A stretch of DNA of 64,000 bases from assembly GCA_030066015.1 (NCBI GenBank), contig JASJCL010000002.1:53135-117134 (forward strand), written 5' to 3'. The translations under genes were made by a program, and so were the position numbers. This stretch comes from Desulfosarcinaceae bacterium (GTDB lineage: Bacteria > Desulfobacterota > Desulfobacteria > Desulfobacterales > Desulfosarcinaceae). The notes beneath the pieces are model-generated. The model saw only the letters and a program-made list of their open reading frames with translations, was not told where the DNA came from and did no database searches. Positions 45,523 through 54,347 of this stretch are shown here, one piece after another. How positions within the stretch are numbered: position 1 is the first letter of the stretch; every line of letters starts with the position of its first letter.

Positions 45523-46134
45523 TTAGCCGGCCAGTTTGGCGGTGATCTGCGCTACATGGCGACCCTGGAAGCGGGCGCCTTCCAGTTCATTTTCGCTGGG
45601 CATGCGTTCACCCGAACCGCCGGCGATGGTGGTGGCACCGTAGGGCGAACCGCCGGTTACCTCGTCGATCCGCATCTGCCCCTGGAAAGCGTACGGCAGG
45701 CCGACGATGATGAAGCCGTGGTGGAGGAGAGAGATGTGGAAGGAGAGGATGGTGGACTCCTGGCCGCCATGCTGGGTGGCGCTGCAGGTGAATACGCTGC
45801 CCACCTTGCCCACCAAGGCCCCCTGGGCCCAGAGCTGACCAGTGGCGTCGAGGAACTGCCGCATCTGGCCGCACATGTTGCCGAAACGGGTGGGTGTGCC
45901 GAAGATAACGGCGTCCGCCGTCGCCAATTCCTCCACAGTGCACACTGGAACATGTTCCTGAGCCTTCTGGGCGTCCACCGCCCCCATATTTTCGATGACG
46001 GCCTCGGGCAGGGTCTCGGGGACCCGCCGCAGGACCGCTTCGGCACCATTTACCTGGCGGACGCCGTCGGCGATGGCTTCTGCCATCCGATGAATATGCC
46101 CGTAGGTGGAGTAGTACACGATCAATATTTTCAT
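45523..46134 (-). CDS. wrbA: NAD(P)H:quinone oxidoreductase, WrbA family
   Basis: A 203-residue flavodoxin-like FMN enzyme reducing quinones by two electrons. The FMN phosphate loop is [15 protein letters not shown], with [19 protein letters not shown] and [13 protein letters not shown] regions ([13 protein letters not shown]) following, all typical of WrbA. It is downstream of a MarR regulator on the same strand (137 bases apart) and is likely controlled by it, as with quinone-responsive MarR proteins elsewhere. Confidence 0.93.
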   Translation of the reverse strand: MKILIVYYSTYGHIHRMAEAIADGVRQVNGAEAVLRRVPETLPEAVIENMGAVDAQKAQEHVPVCTVEELATADAVIFGTPTRFGNMCGQMRQFLDATGQLWAQGALVGKVGSVFTCSATQHGGQESTILSFHISLLHHGFIIVGLPYAFQGQMRIDEVTGGSPYGATTIAGGSGERMPSENELEGARFQGRHVAQITAKLAG

Positions 46135-46271
46135 GGTATTTTCCTCGTTAAGTGGTGTTCATTAAAGAAGTTTCCTTCCGAAACGCCTGAATCACTTGGC
46201 TTGCCTTGCAGGCGGCTGTTGTTCTGCCGTGATGGCGGCGCCCACCGCAACCGGTGCGCCCGCGCTGGGCA

Positions 46272-46709
46272 TCACGCATCGATGCGGAACTTTTGGGCGT
46301 GCATGCCGATTTTTTTCAGCAGACGGACCAGTTCGGAGCGTTCCGCTGGGTCGAGGACCGAGACCAATTGTTCCAGATTGCGCGAATGCGCTTGGTAGGC
46401 CGCATCGATCAAGTCTCGCCCCGACTGGGTGAGATGCAGGTGGAAACAGCGACCATCGGCGGGATCCTGGACCCGCTTGATGAGGCCGCGTGCGGCCAAC
46501 CGATTGGCGGCGGTGGTCATAGAGCCGCTGGTCAGCAGGACCTTCTCGCCGATGGTGTTAATGGGCAGCGGTCCTTTGTGAAGAAGCGCCTCAAGGATGC
46601 TGAAGTCGCTGAAATTGAGGCCGGTGCCGGCGATGCTGGCCCGATCGACCCGTTCGATCGCCTTGGTGGCACGACCCAGCACCAGTCGTATGTGGGAACC
46701 TGTCTCCAT
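46272..46709 (-). CDS. MarR-family transcriptional regulator
   Basis: A 145-residue winged-helix regulator: helix-turn-helix region INTIGEKVLLTSGSMTTAANRL and the wing with GLIKRVQDPADGRCFHLHLT. The ATG at 46709 lies 11 bases from a 36-bp palindrome (46721-46756). It probably autoregulates and controls the downstream wrbA, sensing a quinone or electrophile. There is no cysteine in the conserved sensing position, so ligand binding is more likely than oxidation. Confidence 0.88.
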   Translation of the reverse strand: METGSHIRLVLGRATKAIERVDRASIAGTGLNFSDFSILEALLHKGPLPINTIGEKVLLTSGSMTTAANRLAARGLIKRVQDPADGRCFHLHLTQSGRDLIDAAYQAHSRNLEQLVSVLDPAERSELVRLLKKIGMHAQKFRIDA

Positions 46710-47069
46710 CCATTCACCATAAGGGCGCCTATCTTGATGTCAAGATAGGCGCCCTTTCTCGTCTAATGACTGCCAATGCCCAGCCGCCGGCGATGACGGT
46801 GATCAGAAGGCCGGAGCGCCTCCATCCGGCCATCATCGGGTCAACACCGCCGGTTGCCGATTGTCCACGGCGGCGCATGCGGGCATCGGCGGCTGCCCCC
46901 GCAAGAAGGTCCTCAGCCCATCGCTTGCCAGCATACGGCCCGGTTCGGCATCTGCACACCGCCCATAGCGCTTGGCCCAAGGAGGATCGATATGGCGGCC
47001 TCCCAAAAGCGGTCGGTACCCACGCGGCGGTTCCTCTCTCCCGCCCGATGCGGTCAACGGATGGGGGAC
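46710..47069. other. Interval with palindrome, between ABC operon and marR
   Basis: Apart from the palindrome at 46721-46756, the 360 bases between the end of the leftward ABC permease and the start of marR hold no supported gene. Confidence 0.4.
46721..46756. promoter_or_regulatory. 36-bp perfect palindrome, MarR operator candidate
   Basis: Seventeen-base perfect arms (AAGGGCGCCTATCTTGA / TCAAGATAGGCGCCCTT) flank a central TG. The inner ATCTTGA-TG-TCAAGAT resembles 16-bp MarR-family boxes; the GC-rich outer arms extend it far beyond a normal operator. It is 11-47 bases upstream of the marR start and lacks a T-tract in the marR direction. Confidence 0.65.
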
Positions 47070-48380
47070 TTACTTTGGCAGCGGCGGTATCTGCCGTTCG
47101 TGGGGATCGATATTGGGGTCTCCAGACTGGCGGGCCAGGGCTTCCGACATCGATGCGTCGGTGAAATGCTCTAGGTCGTGGGCCAGGGCGTGGACGTCGG
47201 TGGGGCACATCTGGAGGGCGTCGCAGAGATAGCTCTCCCACAATCGGTGGGAGCGCACCAGGCGGGCCCCCTGGGCCAATCCAGTCTCGGTGGGCAGGAC
47301 GTCGTCGGCCGTTTGGCGGATGGCCCCCCGGCGCTTGAGTTGCCAGAGCGCGGGCCAGAGGCTGCCGCCGGCCTTGAGGGCTTTTTGGAGGTCGCCGGCC
47401 TGGACCGGCGGGCTCTGAGGTTGTTTGAGCTCCTCATAGCGGTAGAGAAAACCCAGCACATCATCGGCGACGATTTTGAGGCTGAGCTGCCACTGACGCA
47501 ACACCCGGCTGACAACGCCATACCGCGGCGCCAAGAGGAAGGTCACCAGAAAGATCAGACCGGTGGCAACTCCCATCATACCGGCGGTGCTGGTGTCGGT
47601 GAAACCGAACCAGGTGGGAACGGTGATGGCCCCCAGGTGGCCCAGGAGGGCGGACAACGCCGCAATGAGCACACTGATCACCAGCATGGCGCCCAGTCGG
47701 TCGGTGAGCAGATGGGCCGTGGCGGCGGGGACGATGAGCATGGCGATCACCAGGATGCTGCCCACGCTTTCAAAAGCGGCCACCGTGGTGGCGGCCACCA
47801 GGGTCATGAGGGCGTAGTGGAGGAAGGTCGCGTTAATGCCCAGGGTGGTGGCCAGGGCGGGATCGAAACTGGTGATCTTCAGCTCCTTGTAGAAGAGCCC
47901 CACGAACAGCAGGTTGACCGCCAACATTCCCAGATTGGTCAGCGCGGCCCGTGGAATTTCCATCCCCATGAGCTCGTAGACATCCAGGGGGGTCAATTCG
48001 ATCGCCCCATACAGGACGCAGCTCGGATCCAGATCCACGTGGTCGGCCGCCTGGCGGATAAGGATGAGGCCCAGGGCGAAGAAGGTGGTGAAGATCACCC
48101 CCATGGTGGCCCCCTTCTCCAACTCGCTGAGGCGGAAAAGGGCCTGGACGAGAAAGGCGGTCAACACCCCGATGGCTGTGGCGCCTACCAGCATGGGCAG
48201 GCTGTCGCGGCTGCCGGTGATGATAAAGGCCAGCGCCAATCCCGGCAAAACGGCGTGGCTGATGGCATCGCCCATCATGCTCAGCTTGCGCAGCACCAGA
48301 TAGTTGCCCAATAGGGCGCAGGCAGCGGCACTGAGGGCGCCGGTCACCACGATCCAGGTATCAAAACTGGTCCATTCCAT
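47070..48380 (-). CDS. Metal ABC transporter permease 2 with C-terminal DtxR-like domain
   Basis: A 436-residue protein. Residues ~1-295 are a TroC/ZnuB-type ABC-3 permease with about eight membrane helices (LSMMGDAISHAVLPGLALAF, TFFALGLILI). The remainder is soluble and matches the metal-binding/dimerisation part of DtxR/MntR: TETGLAQGARLVRSHRLWESYLCDALQM and VHALAHDLEHF. The Arg-x-His-Arg-Leu and His-x-Leu-Glu-His positions correspond to metal ligands. The stop is at 47070, and it is the last gene of the importer operon, three bases after the other permease. Confidence 0.85.
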   Translation of the reverse strand: MEWTSFDTWIVVTGALSAAACALLGNYLVLRKLSMMGDAISHAVLPGLALAFIITGSRDSLPMLVGATAIGVLTAFLVQALFRLSELEKGATMGVIFTTFFALGLILIRQAADHVDLDPSCVLYGAIELTPLDVYELMGMEIPRAALTNLGMLAVNLLFVGLFYKELKITSFDPALATTLGINATFLHYALMTLVAATTVAAFESVGSILVIAMLIVPAATAHLLTDRLGAMLVISVLIAALSALLGHLGAITVPTWFGFTDTSTAGMMGVATGLIFLVTFLLAPRYGVVSRVLRQWQLSLKIVADDVLGFLYRYEELKQPQSPPVQAGDLQKALKAGGSLWPALWQLKRRGAIRQTADDVLPTETGLAQGARLVRSHRLWESYLCDALQMCPTDVHALAHDLEHFTDASMSEALARQSGDPNIDPHERQIPPLPK

Positions 48381-48383
48381 GGG

Positions 48384-49820
48384 CTACTCCATCTCCGCTG
48401 CCGGCGTGAGGGCATGGGGGCTGGCCGGCATTGCCGGTTGGTCCGCCTCGGGCAACAGACGCTCCAGCTCGCGGACGATCTCGCCGTCCAGAATGTGTTC
48501 GATCTCGTCGGCGCCCCAGTCCACTTGGCTGGTGGCGATATCGGCGTGGGTGATGAGATAGGCCTCCCAGAGACGATGGTTGCGCACCACCCGGGTTGCG
48601 GTCTGGATGCCGCGTTCGGTGAGGCGCAGGGTACCGTCCGCAGCCCTATTGAGCAGCCCCTCGCGGTCCGCCAGGGACACCAGCCGATCCAGCTGCCCCG
48701 GTGACCAGGCGCGCTGTTTCAGCAGATCGTCCAGACGGATGGCGGCACCTGCCAGGTCGGCTTCGGTCAATTCGAAGAAGGAGCGCAGCAGGTTTTCACG
48801 GCCGATCTTGCGCGCCATGGCGCGGCGCTCCAAGAGGATGCGCAGAAGGCCACGGGCCGATCCAAAGAGCAGGCTGATGACAAAGATGGCGCCGGCGGTG
48901 AGGACGATCACCGCGCCGGCGGGCAGTTTGGCCATGAGGGCGCTCATGGTGGCGCCCAGGTAGCAGCTCAAGGCGCCAAACAGGGCCGACAGCAAGAGCA
49001 TGGGCCGCAGGCGATAGGTCCAGAATCGGGCCGCCGCAGGTGGGATGATGAGCAGGGCCACCACCAGGATCAGGCCGACGGCCTGGAGGCCAACAACGGT
49101 GACCACCACCGCAAGGGTCATCATCACAAAGTCCAGTCGGACGACGGGCCATCCCTGGCCGGCGGCGTAGGACGCGTCGAAGCTGATCAGCGTGAACTCT
49201 TTGTAAAAGAGCAGACTGCAGATGGCGGCCGCCAAGGCCGTCCAGGCGATCAGGAGGGCGTCGAAGAGGAGCATGGAGGCCGTCTTGCCATAGATGAAGG
49301 CGCTCAAGCCGGCGGCGTTGCCGGTGTTCATGCGGGTGGCCAGCCCCAGTAGGGCGATTCCCAGCCCGAAATAGACGCTCAGGACGATGCCCAGGGCGGC
49401 ATCGTCCTTGAGGCGCGAAAAGCGCTGGATGAGGATCACCGAGCCCGTTCCCAGCAGCGCGAAGAGGGCGGCGCCGCCGATGAGAAAGAGAAGGTTCTTG
49501 CCGTCGCCGCCAAGGGCCGAGACGATGATGAAGGTCAGCGCGATGCCGGGGAGGGTGGCATGGCTGAGGGTGTCGCTGAGCAGGGCGCGCTTGCGCAGCA
49601 GCAGAAAGGTGCCGATGAGGCCGGCGGCCAGGCCCAGCAAGGAGGTGCCAATGATAACCACCCGCGTGTTGTAATCTTGTAGGGTCAATACCCGCAAGAA
49701 ATCCATCAGGCTGGGCCAATCCAGGCCGTGATCGTGGGCGTCGGCCGCCCATGCCAGGGCTGGGGCGAGCAGGAGCGTGAGGAGGTAGGCGCCGCCAACG
49801 GTGGATCGCTGCCGCATCAT
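48384..49820 (-). CDS. Metal ABC transporter permease 1 with C-terminal DtxR-like domain
   Basis: A 478-residue permease with a signal-like N-terminus. Residues ~1-325 are ABC-3 permease helices (RALLSDTLSHATLPGIALTF, AAGLSAFIYGKTASMLLF). Residues ~350-465 form a DtxR-like winged helix plus metal-binding domain: LDRLVSLADREGLLNRAADGT, LTERGIQTATRVVRNHRLWEAYL and WGADEIEHIL. The start ATG (49820) overlaps the ATPase stop (ATGA). The DtxR tail recalls Chlamydia YtgCR, where a permease carries a cleavable repressor. The track-open frame further upstream overlaps the ATPase gene and is not used. Confidence 0.85.
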   Translation of the reverse strand: MMRQRSTVGGAYLLTLLLAPALAWAADAHDHGLDWPSLMDFLRVLTLQDYNTRVVIIGTSLLGLAAGLIGTFLLLRKRALLSDTLSHATLPGIALTFIIVSALGGDGKNLLFLIGGAALFALLGTGSVILIQRFSRLKDDAALGIVLSVYFGLGIALLGLATRMNTGNAAGLSAFIYGKTASMLLFDALLIAWTALAAAICSLLFYKEFTLISFDASYAAGQGWPVVRLDFVMMTLAVVVTVVGLQAVGLILVVALLIIPPAAARFWTYRLRPMLLLSALFGALSCYLGATMSALMAKLPAGAVIVLTAGAIFVISLLFGSARGLLRILLERRAMARKIGRENLLRSFFELTEADLAGAAIRLDDLLKQRAWSPGQLDRLVSLADREGLLNRAADGTLRLTERGIQTATRVVRNHRLWEAYLITHADIATSQVDWGADEIEHILDGEIVRELERLLPEADQPAMPASPHALTPAAEME

Positions 49821-50641
49821 GGCTGCCCCCCTTTGCGGCCGCGGGGCAGCTGGGGATTCTTGGAGTACTCGAAGAGGGCGTCGCTGAGGAGGGTGAGTTT
49901 GCCGCCATAGGTCTTGCGCAGGTTCTCTTCGGTGAAGACGGCATCTGTGGGGCCCGCCTCCACCACGCGCATGTTGAGCAGGACCACATGGTCGAAATAG
50001 GTGGGGACGGTCTGAAGATCGTGGTGGACCACGATGCACGTTTTTCCGGCCGCCTTGAGGTCCTTGAGAAGCGCAACGATGGCCCGTTCGGTGGCCACGT
50101 CGACCCCTACGAAGGGTTCATCCATCAGATAGAGCTGGGCGTCCTGCACCAGTGCCCTGGCCAGAAAGACGCGCTGCTGCTGGCCGCCCGAAAGATGGCT
50201 GATCTGGCGATGGGCGTAGGGCGTCATGCCGACCTTTTCCAGTGCGGCCATGGCCTGGGCCTTGTGGCGCCGGTTAACCGGACGGCACCAACCGATTTGA
50301 CGGTAGAGGCCCATGGTCACGACATCCAGGGCGTTGACCGGAAAATCCCAGTCCACACTTTCCCGCTGGGGGACGTAGCCTACCAGGTGACGCTGCTCCT
50401 CGTAGGGTTTGCCAAAGACGCTGATGGCGCCCGATGCGCGCGGGACCAATCCCTGGACCGCCTTTATGAGGGTGCTCTTGCCGGCCCCGTTGGGTCCCAC
50501 CACCGCCACGAGTTGCCCCTCTGGCAGGGAGAGGTTCACGTCCCATAGCACCGGTTTGCGGTGGTAGGCCACGGTGAGGTCGTGGATCCAGAGGGGAGTG
50601 TCCTGCACCAAAGCGTCGCGTTGCGGTTGAGGGGTGGCCAT
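49817..50641 (-). CDS. Metal ABC transporter ATP-binding protein
   Basis: A 274-residue ABC ATPase for divalent metal import. Walker A is GPNGAGKST, the signature is LSGGQQQRVFLARAL, and Walker B is LYLMDEPFVGVD. I use the ATG at 50641, which has AGGAG five bases upstream; an upstream ATG at 50713 adds 24 residues and follows the binding-protein stop directly. It is in the middle of the binding protein > ATPase > permease operon. Confidence 0.9.
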   Translation of the reverse strand: MATPQPQRDALVQDTPLWIHDLTVAYHRKPVLWDVNLSLPEGQLVAVVGPNGAGKSTLIKAVQGLVPRASGAISVFGKPYEEQRHLVGYVPQRESVDWDFPVNALDVVTMGLYRQIGWCRPVNRRHKAQAMAALEKVGMTPYAHRQISHLSGGQQQRVFLARALVQDAQLYLMDEPFVGVDVATERAIVALLKDLKAAGKTCIVVHHDLQTVPTYFDHVVLLNMRVVEAGPTDAVFTEENLRKTYGGKLTLLSDALFEYSKNPQLPRGRKGGQP

Positions 50642-50722
50642 GACTGCTCCTATGCGCTTGGATCCATGATCCGAATCTTGCCATCCGCCTTTTGATGCGG
50701 GCGCCTGTGCCATGAGCCTCGC

Positions 50723-51739
50723 CTAGTGGGCGCCGCCTAACTTGCCCTGCATGCCGCCGGCCGGGGCCTCACCCCCCAGGGCGCGGGCGATGGTGGTGAC
50801 GTTGTGGTCGATCATGCCCACGTAGGTGCCCTCGTAGGTGCCCGCGCGACCCATGGCGTCTGAGAAGAGCTCACCGCCGATGCGGACACGGTGGCCCTTG
50901 GCCCCCGCGCCTTCGATGAGGGCCTTGACGTTCTTGTCCGATACGCTCGTTTCGACGAAGACAGCCGGTATCTGGCGTTCCACCAACAGGCCGACGATGC
51001 GGTTAATGTCCTTGAGACCGGCTTCCGATTCGGTGGAGAGTCCCTGGATGCCCACCACTTCGATGCCGTAGGCCCGCCCCAGATAACTGAAGGCGTCATG
51101 GGCGGTGATCATGATGCGCTTGTCTGCCGGAATGGAGGCCAGCACGCGTTTGGCGTAGGCATCCAGCGCCTCCAGCACCTTTATGTAGGCCTGGGCATTG
51201 GCCGTGTAGACGTCCCCATTGGCGGGATCGAACTCCCCCAAGGCATCTGCCACCGCCGCCACCGCCCGCATCCAGCCCTGGACATCCATCCAAACATGGG
51301 GGTCTGGATGGCCCGCACCGGCATCCTCGAGCAGAAATTGCTTGTCGATGCGGTCGCCGATGGCAAATACCGGTCGCCGCTTGCCGATCTTATCCAGGGC
51401 GTCGCCCATCTGGCCCTCCAACAGCAGTCCCACCTGAAAAATCACATCCGCCTTGAGCAGGGTGGCCAGGTCGCTGCGGGTGGGATTGTAGACATGGGGG
51501 TCTACGCCGGCCCCGATCACCTGAGTGACCGTGCTCTTATCCCCCGCCACGTTGACCACGATGTCGGCCAGCATGCCGACCGTGGCCGCCGATCGGTAGG
51601 GATAGTCGCCCTCGTATTGGGCCATGGCGGGGCGGTCGGCATTGCCAAGGATGACCACCATGGCGATCAGTATCGCGCCCAGATTCAGCAGCTCTCGTCC
51701 CCTGCGCCGTCCGTCGGCGTAAAGTGTCTTTCTCTGCAT
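50723..51739 (-). CDS. Metal ABC transporter substrate-binding protein (TroA/PsaA type)
   Basis: A 338-residue secreted cluster A-I binding protein for Mn(II)/Zn(II)/Fe(II). The signal segment is LGAILIAMVVILGNADRPAMA. Metal ligands match the family: His in DPHVYNPT, His in HPDPHVWMD, Glu in AVFVETSV and Asp in GMIDHN. The H/H/E/D set suits Mn or Zn. It is preceded by DtxR-type operators at 51812 and 51856 and heads the importer operon. Confidence 0.9.
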   Translation of the reverse strand: MQRKTLYADGRRRGRELLNLGAILIAMVVILGNADRPAMAQYEGDYPYRSAATVGMLADIVVNVAGDKSTVTQVIGAGVDPHVYNPTRSDLATLLKADVIFQVGLLLEGQMGDALDKIGKRRPVFAIGDRIDKQFLLEDAGAGHPDPHVWMDVQGWMRAVAAVADALGEFDPANGDVYTANAQAYIKVLEALDAYAKRVLASIPADKRIMITAHDAFSYLGRAYGIEVVGIQGLSTESEAGLKDINRIVGLLVERQIPAVFVETSVSDKNVKALIEGAGAKGHRVRIGGELFSDAMGRAGTYEGTYVGMIDHNVTTIARALGGEAPAGGMQGKLGGAH

Positions 51740-51811
51740 GGCAAACCGCCTTGTGAGATTGAAGGGTTCGCGTCGGTCGTGCTCTGTCTCCTATGGTAAG
51801 CGCGATACTAT

Positions 51812-51825
51812 TTTAGTCAACCAAT
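51812..51825. promoter_or_regulatory. Second, weaker DtxR-type site
   Basis: TTTAGTCAACCAAT matches the palindrome at 51856-51869 at 11 of 14 positions. It lies about 75 bases before the substrate-binding-protein start at 51739. Confidence 0.4.
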
Positions 51826-51855
51826 ATATTTATTTTGTATTCCCATAATATTTTA

Positions 51856-51869
51856 TTTGGTTAACCAAA
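51856..51869. promoter_or_regulatory. DtxR/MntR-type operator
   Basis: TTTGGTTAACCAAA is a perfect 14-base palindrome in AT-rich DNA between the DtxR-family gene stop (51905) and the metal importer start (51739). It resembles known DtxR/MntR boxes (TTAGGTTAACCTAA-like), and the regulator is next door. Confidence 0.65.
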
Positions 51870-51904
51870 ATATTGGCCGGGCCCACCGCTGTGGCGACCC
51901 GCCG

Positions 51905-52609
51905 TCATTGGCCGGTATGCGCTGACCCCAGGATGCCGATCGCCGTTTCTGTGCTGAGGGCGACGGTGGTCGGTTCCTGGGAAAGGGTGGTGATGACGTC
52001 CACGGTGACGGGACCGCCGGCCGGGGCGATTTCGCGGATGCGCAGGCGGGCACCGGGACGAATGCCCTTCTCCGCCAAGTACCGCAGCAGATCATCGTCG
52101 TGGCTACGGACCCGTTTGACCACAAGGGTCGTACCGCTGGGCAGGCTGGTGATGGGCGCGTAGAGGGATTTCGGCAATTCACCATCCGCGGTGGGGATCG
52201 GATCACCGTGGGGGTCGCTGCCGGGGTGTTTCAAGAGGGTGTCCAGCGCGTCGATGAAGCGGTCGGAAACGTGGTGCTCCAGCACATCCGCTTCCGCGTG
52301 GATCTCGTCCCAGCCATAGTGCAAGATCTCATGCAGAAAGGTCTCCACCAATCGGTGACGACGCAGGACGGCGATAGCCCGGTCCTTGCCGGCAGGGGTC
52401 AGTGAAACGCCCCGGTGGGGGGTGTAGGTCACCAGGCGGGGCTCAGCGGCGGCCAGACGCTTGAGCATGTCGGTCACCGATCCGGGGGTCACCCCAAGGC
52501 GGGTGGCCAAGGCGGTCGTGCGCGCCGATCCCCCCTGCTGCTCCAGGGTGTAGATCGCCTTCAGGTAATCCTCCACCGCCTCCTTTGAATGCTTGCGCAA
52601 CTCCGCCAC
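51905..52609 (-). CDS. DtxR/MntR-family metal-dependent repressor
   Basis: A 234-residue regulator: residues ~1-65 winged helix (SARTTALATRLGVTPGSVTDML), ~70-140 metal-binding/dimerisation domain (RRHRLVETFLHEIL, EIHAEADVLEHHV) and a C-terminal SH3/FeoA-like domain ~155-225. It starts with a GTG at 52609. It should repress the metal importer downstream when Mn or Fe is replete. The C-terminal domain is full length. Confidence 0.9.
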   Translation of the reverse strand: MAELRKHSKEAVEDYLKAIYTLEQQGGSARTTALATRLGVTPGSVTDMLKRLAAAEPRLVTYTPHRGVSLTPAGKDRAIAVLRRHRLVETFLHEILHYGWDEIHAEADVLEHHVSDRFIDALDTLLKHPGSDPHGDPIPTADGELPKSLYAPITSLPSGTTLVVKRVRSHDDDLLRYLAEKGIRPGARLRIREIAPAGGPVTVDVITTLSQEPTTVALSTETAIGILGSAHTGQ

Positions 52610-52675
52610 CTCTCAATTCGGCTGGCATCAGTGGATAATCGGCCGCCATTGTAGACCCTTTGGCCGCGCCATGCG

Positions 52676-52689
52676 TCTATCTAACCAAA
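52676..52689. promoter_or_regulatory. Partial DtxR-type half site
   Basis: TCTATCTAACCAAA matches the 14-base palindrome at 10 of 14 positions, mostly in the right half. It lies between the regulator and the divergent small secreted gene (52714), so it may affect either. Weak. Confidence 0.25.
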
Positions 52690-52713
52690 TACACCGTATA
52701 GGAGGTCGTGCAA

Positions 52714-53124
52714 ATGAAAAAAACGACGGTATTATTGGCGCTTACCCTTACATGCCTCTTCTCCGGAACGGCCGCCGTTCGCGCCGACCCCCCCTCGCTG
52801 GATGCGATTGCGAGAAACCAGGCCGCCCAGCGAAAGCGTATTCAGCATGGCGTCTGCACGGGCCGCCTGACGCCGGCCGAGGCGCGGCTGCTCGTGCTGG
52901 AGCAGCGCGAGATTCGCGAGGTGAAAAAACAGTTTCTCACAGATGGTGCGCTCAGCCTCAAGGAGCGCCGCCGTCTCAATGCGCTTCAGCATCGGGCGCA
53001 CGATCGCATTCGGCGTCTAACGCACAACCAGCACGCACGACCGCCGATCGGCACACAGCGATCCGCATCAAAGCAGAAGGGCCGCCATCTGCCGGCTGGA
53101 CAGGGGCGGGTACGCTCGCTATGA
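52714..53124 (+). CDS. Small secreted helical protein
   Basis: A 136-residue protein with a signal peptide (KKTTVLLALTLTCLFSGTAAVRA). The mature helices follow the pattern GRLTPAEARLLVLEQREIREVKKQFLTDGALSLKERRRLNALQH, common in small secreted proteins of unknown function. The ATG at 52714 has GGAGG eight bases upstream. It precedes an ECF sigma operon by 45 bases and may belong to its regulon. Confidence 0.7.
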   Translation: MKKTTVLLALTLTCLFSGTAAVRADPPSLDAIARNQAAQRKRIQHGVCTGRLTPAEARLLVLEQREIREVKKQFLTDGALSLKERRRLNALQHRAHDRIRRLTHNQHARPPIGTQRSASKQKGRHLPAGQGRVRSL

Positions 53125-53169
53125 TCGGGGCGGCCGATATCTGTCCATTCCAAGCGCTTCAGGAGTATT

Positions 53170-53778
53170 TTGAACCCGATCGACGCTGCCGACCAGCTTC
53201 CCCGCGACGCCGACGAAACCGACCTGATCCGCGCAGCGCAGGCGGGGAGCCGGGAGGCCTTTCACCGTCTGGTGGATCGTCATCAGGCGGCCTTATTTCG
53301 CCTGGTGATCGTGCGCACCCGCAGTCGCATGGATGCCGAGGATATCGTTCAGGATGTCTTCTTCAAGGCCTACGCCAAGTTGGACCGCCTGAAACGGAAC
53401 GCCGCCTTTCGCAGTTGGCTCTACCAAATCGCCCTGAACAAAATACGCGATTACTACCGCCGGCGCAAGGTGCGCGCCATCTTCGGCAGCCTGGAGGAGA
53501 TTCCCGAATACGATCTGCCGGAATCCGCGCAAAGCCCCGCCGGCGGCTATCGCCAAATGGCCCGTAAAGCGTTTTGGCAGGAGTTCTACCAGATGTTGAA
53601 TCTCCTGGCGAAGATGGAGAGAGAGGTGTTTTTATTGCGCTTTTTTGATGAGCTGAGTATAAAAGAGATCAGTAGAACGCTGGGCAAAGGGGAGAGTACC
53701 ATCAAGACCCATCTCTACCGTGCCCTGCGAAAAGTACGCGAGCGGGCCGACCGCTTCGACCTGAAGATGGAGGTGTAA
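53170..53778 (+). CDS. ECF RNA polymerase sigma factor
   Basis: A 202-residue sigma70-family ECF factor. Sigma2 is seen in DAEDIVQDVFFKAYAKL, and sigma4 in ELSIKEISRTLGKGESTIKTHLYRALRKV. The start is a TTG at 53170 after AGGAG. It is followed three bases later by an anti-sigma factor and then a CpxP-like protein, so it is probably released by an envelope signal. Confidence 0.9.
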   Translation: MNPIDAADQLPRDADETDLIRAAQAGSREAFHRLVDRHQAALFRLVIVRTRSRMDAEDIVQDVFFKAYAKLDRLKRNAAFRSWLYQIALNKIRDYYRRRKVRAIFGSLEEIPEYDLPESAQSPAGGYRQMARKAFWQEFYQMLNLLAKMEREVFLLRFFDELSIKEISRTLGKGESTIKTHLYRALRKVRERADRFDLKMEV

Positions 53779-53780
53779 TC

Positions 53781-54347
53781 TTGGCGCCCGATGCCCACCC
53801 GCATCTCAACAGCGATCAACTGCTCCAGGCGGTGGTGAGTGAGAATGAACTCACCCGGGACCTGCGCAGCCATCTAAATCGATGCGCCACCTGCCGCCTG
53901 GAGGTCGATCGGCTGGCCAGGCGGTTTAACGCCATTGGCCGCATGGCGCGGGAGCTCAGCCCCGATGCCCTCGGCCGTGTACGCCTGCCCGATCGCCGCC
54001 GGCGCTTCTTCCTTGGTCGCCGCGTGGGCCTGCGGCCCGCTCTGGGAATGGCGGTGGCCATGGTGCTCTTGCTGATGATCGCCCTCTACCAGCCGCTGGG
54101 GCACCGATCCACGCCGACGATGCCGGCGATGCCCGATACGGCGGGGTTGACGCCCGAGGCGGAGGCGCAGCTGTTCGCCGAAATACAGGCACTGCTCCAC
54201 AACCCGTTGCCGAATGACTACCAGAATCTCTTCGGTGCAGAGGAACGATTCGGCGATGTTCAGGATCTCACCGATTTCATTGTGCCGGATGTCGAAGCGG
54301 AAGCAGAGGAAGAACTCAGCACCTCCATGGTGAAAGGGACCGCCTGA
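53781..54347 (+). CDS. Membrane anti-sigma factor (zinc-finger type)
   Basis: A 188-residue protein. Residues ~30-46 give a SHLNRCATCRLEV H-x3-C-x2-C zinc motif of ASD-type anti-sigma factors, and one transmembrane helix lies near 93-105 (ALGMAVAMVLLLMIALYQ). The periplasmic tail is acidic. It starts with TTG at 53781, two bases after the sigma stop, and its TGA overlaps the next ATG by one base (TGATG). It should hold the sigma factor until signalled. Confidence 0.83.
   Translation: MAPDAHPHLNSDQLLQAVVSENELTRDLRSHLNRCATCRLEVDRLARRFNAIGRMARELSPDALGRVRLPDRRRRFFLGRRVGLRPALGMAVAMVLLLMIALYQPLGHRSTPTMPAMPDTAGLTPEAEAQLFAEIQALLHNPLPNDYQNLFGAEERFGDVQDLTDFIVPDVEAEAEEELSTSMVKGTA

Noticed and set aside
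46729..47241. A 170-residue minus-strand frame between marR and the ABC permease
   Set aside because: It is Arg/Pro-rich, overlaps the permease C-terminus in another frame and begins without a ribosome-binding site.
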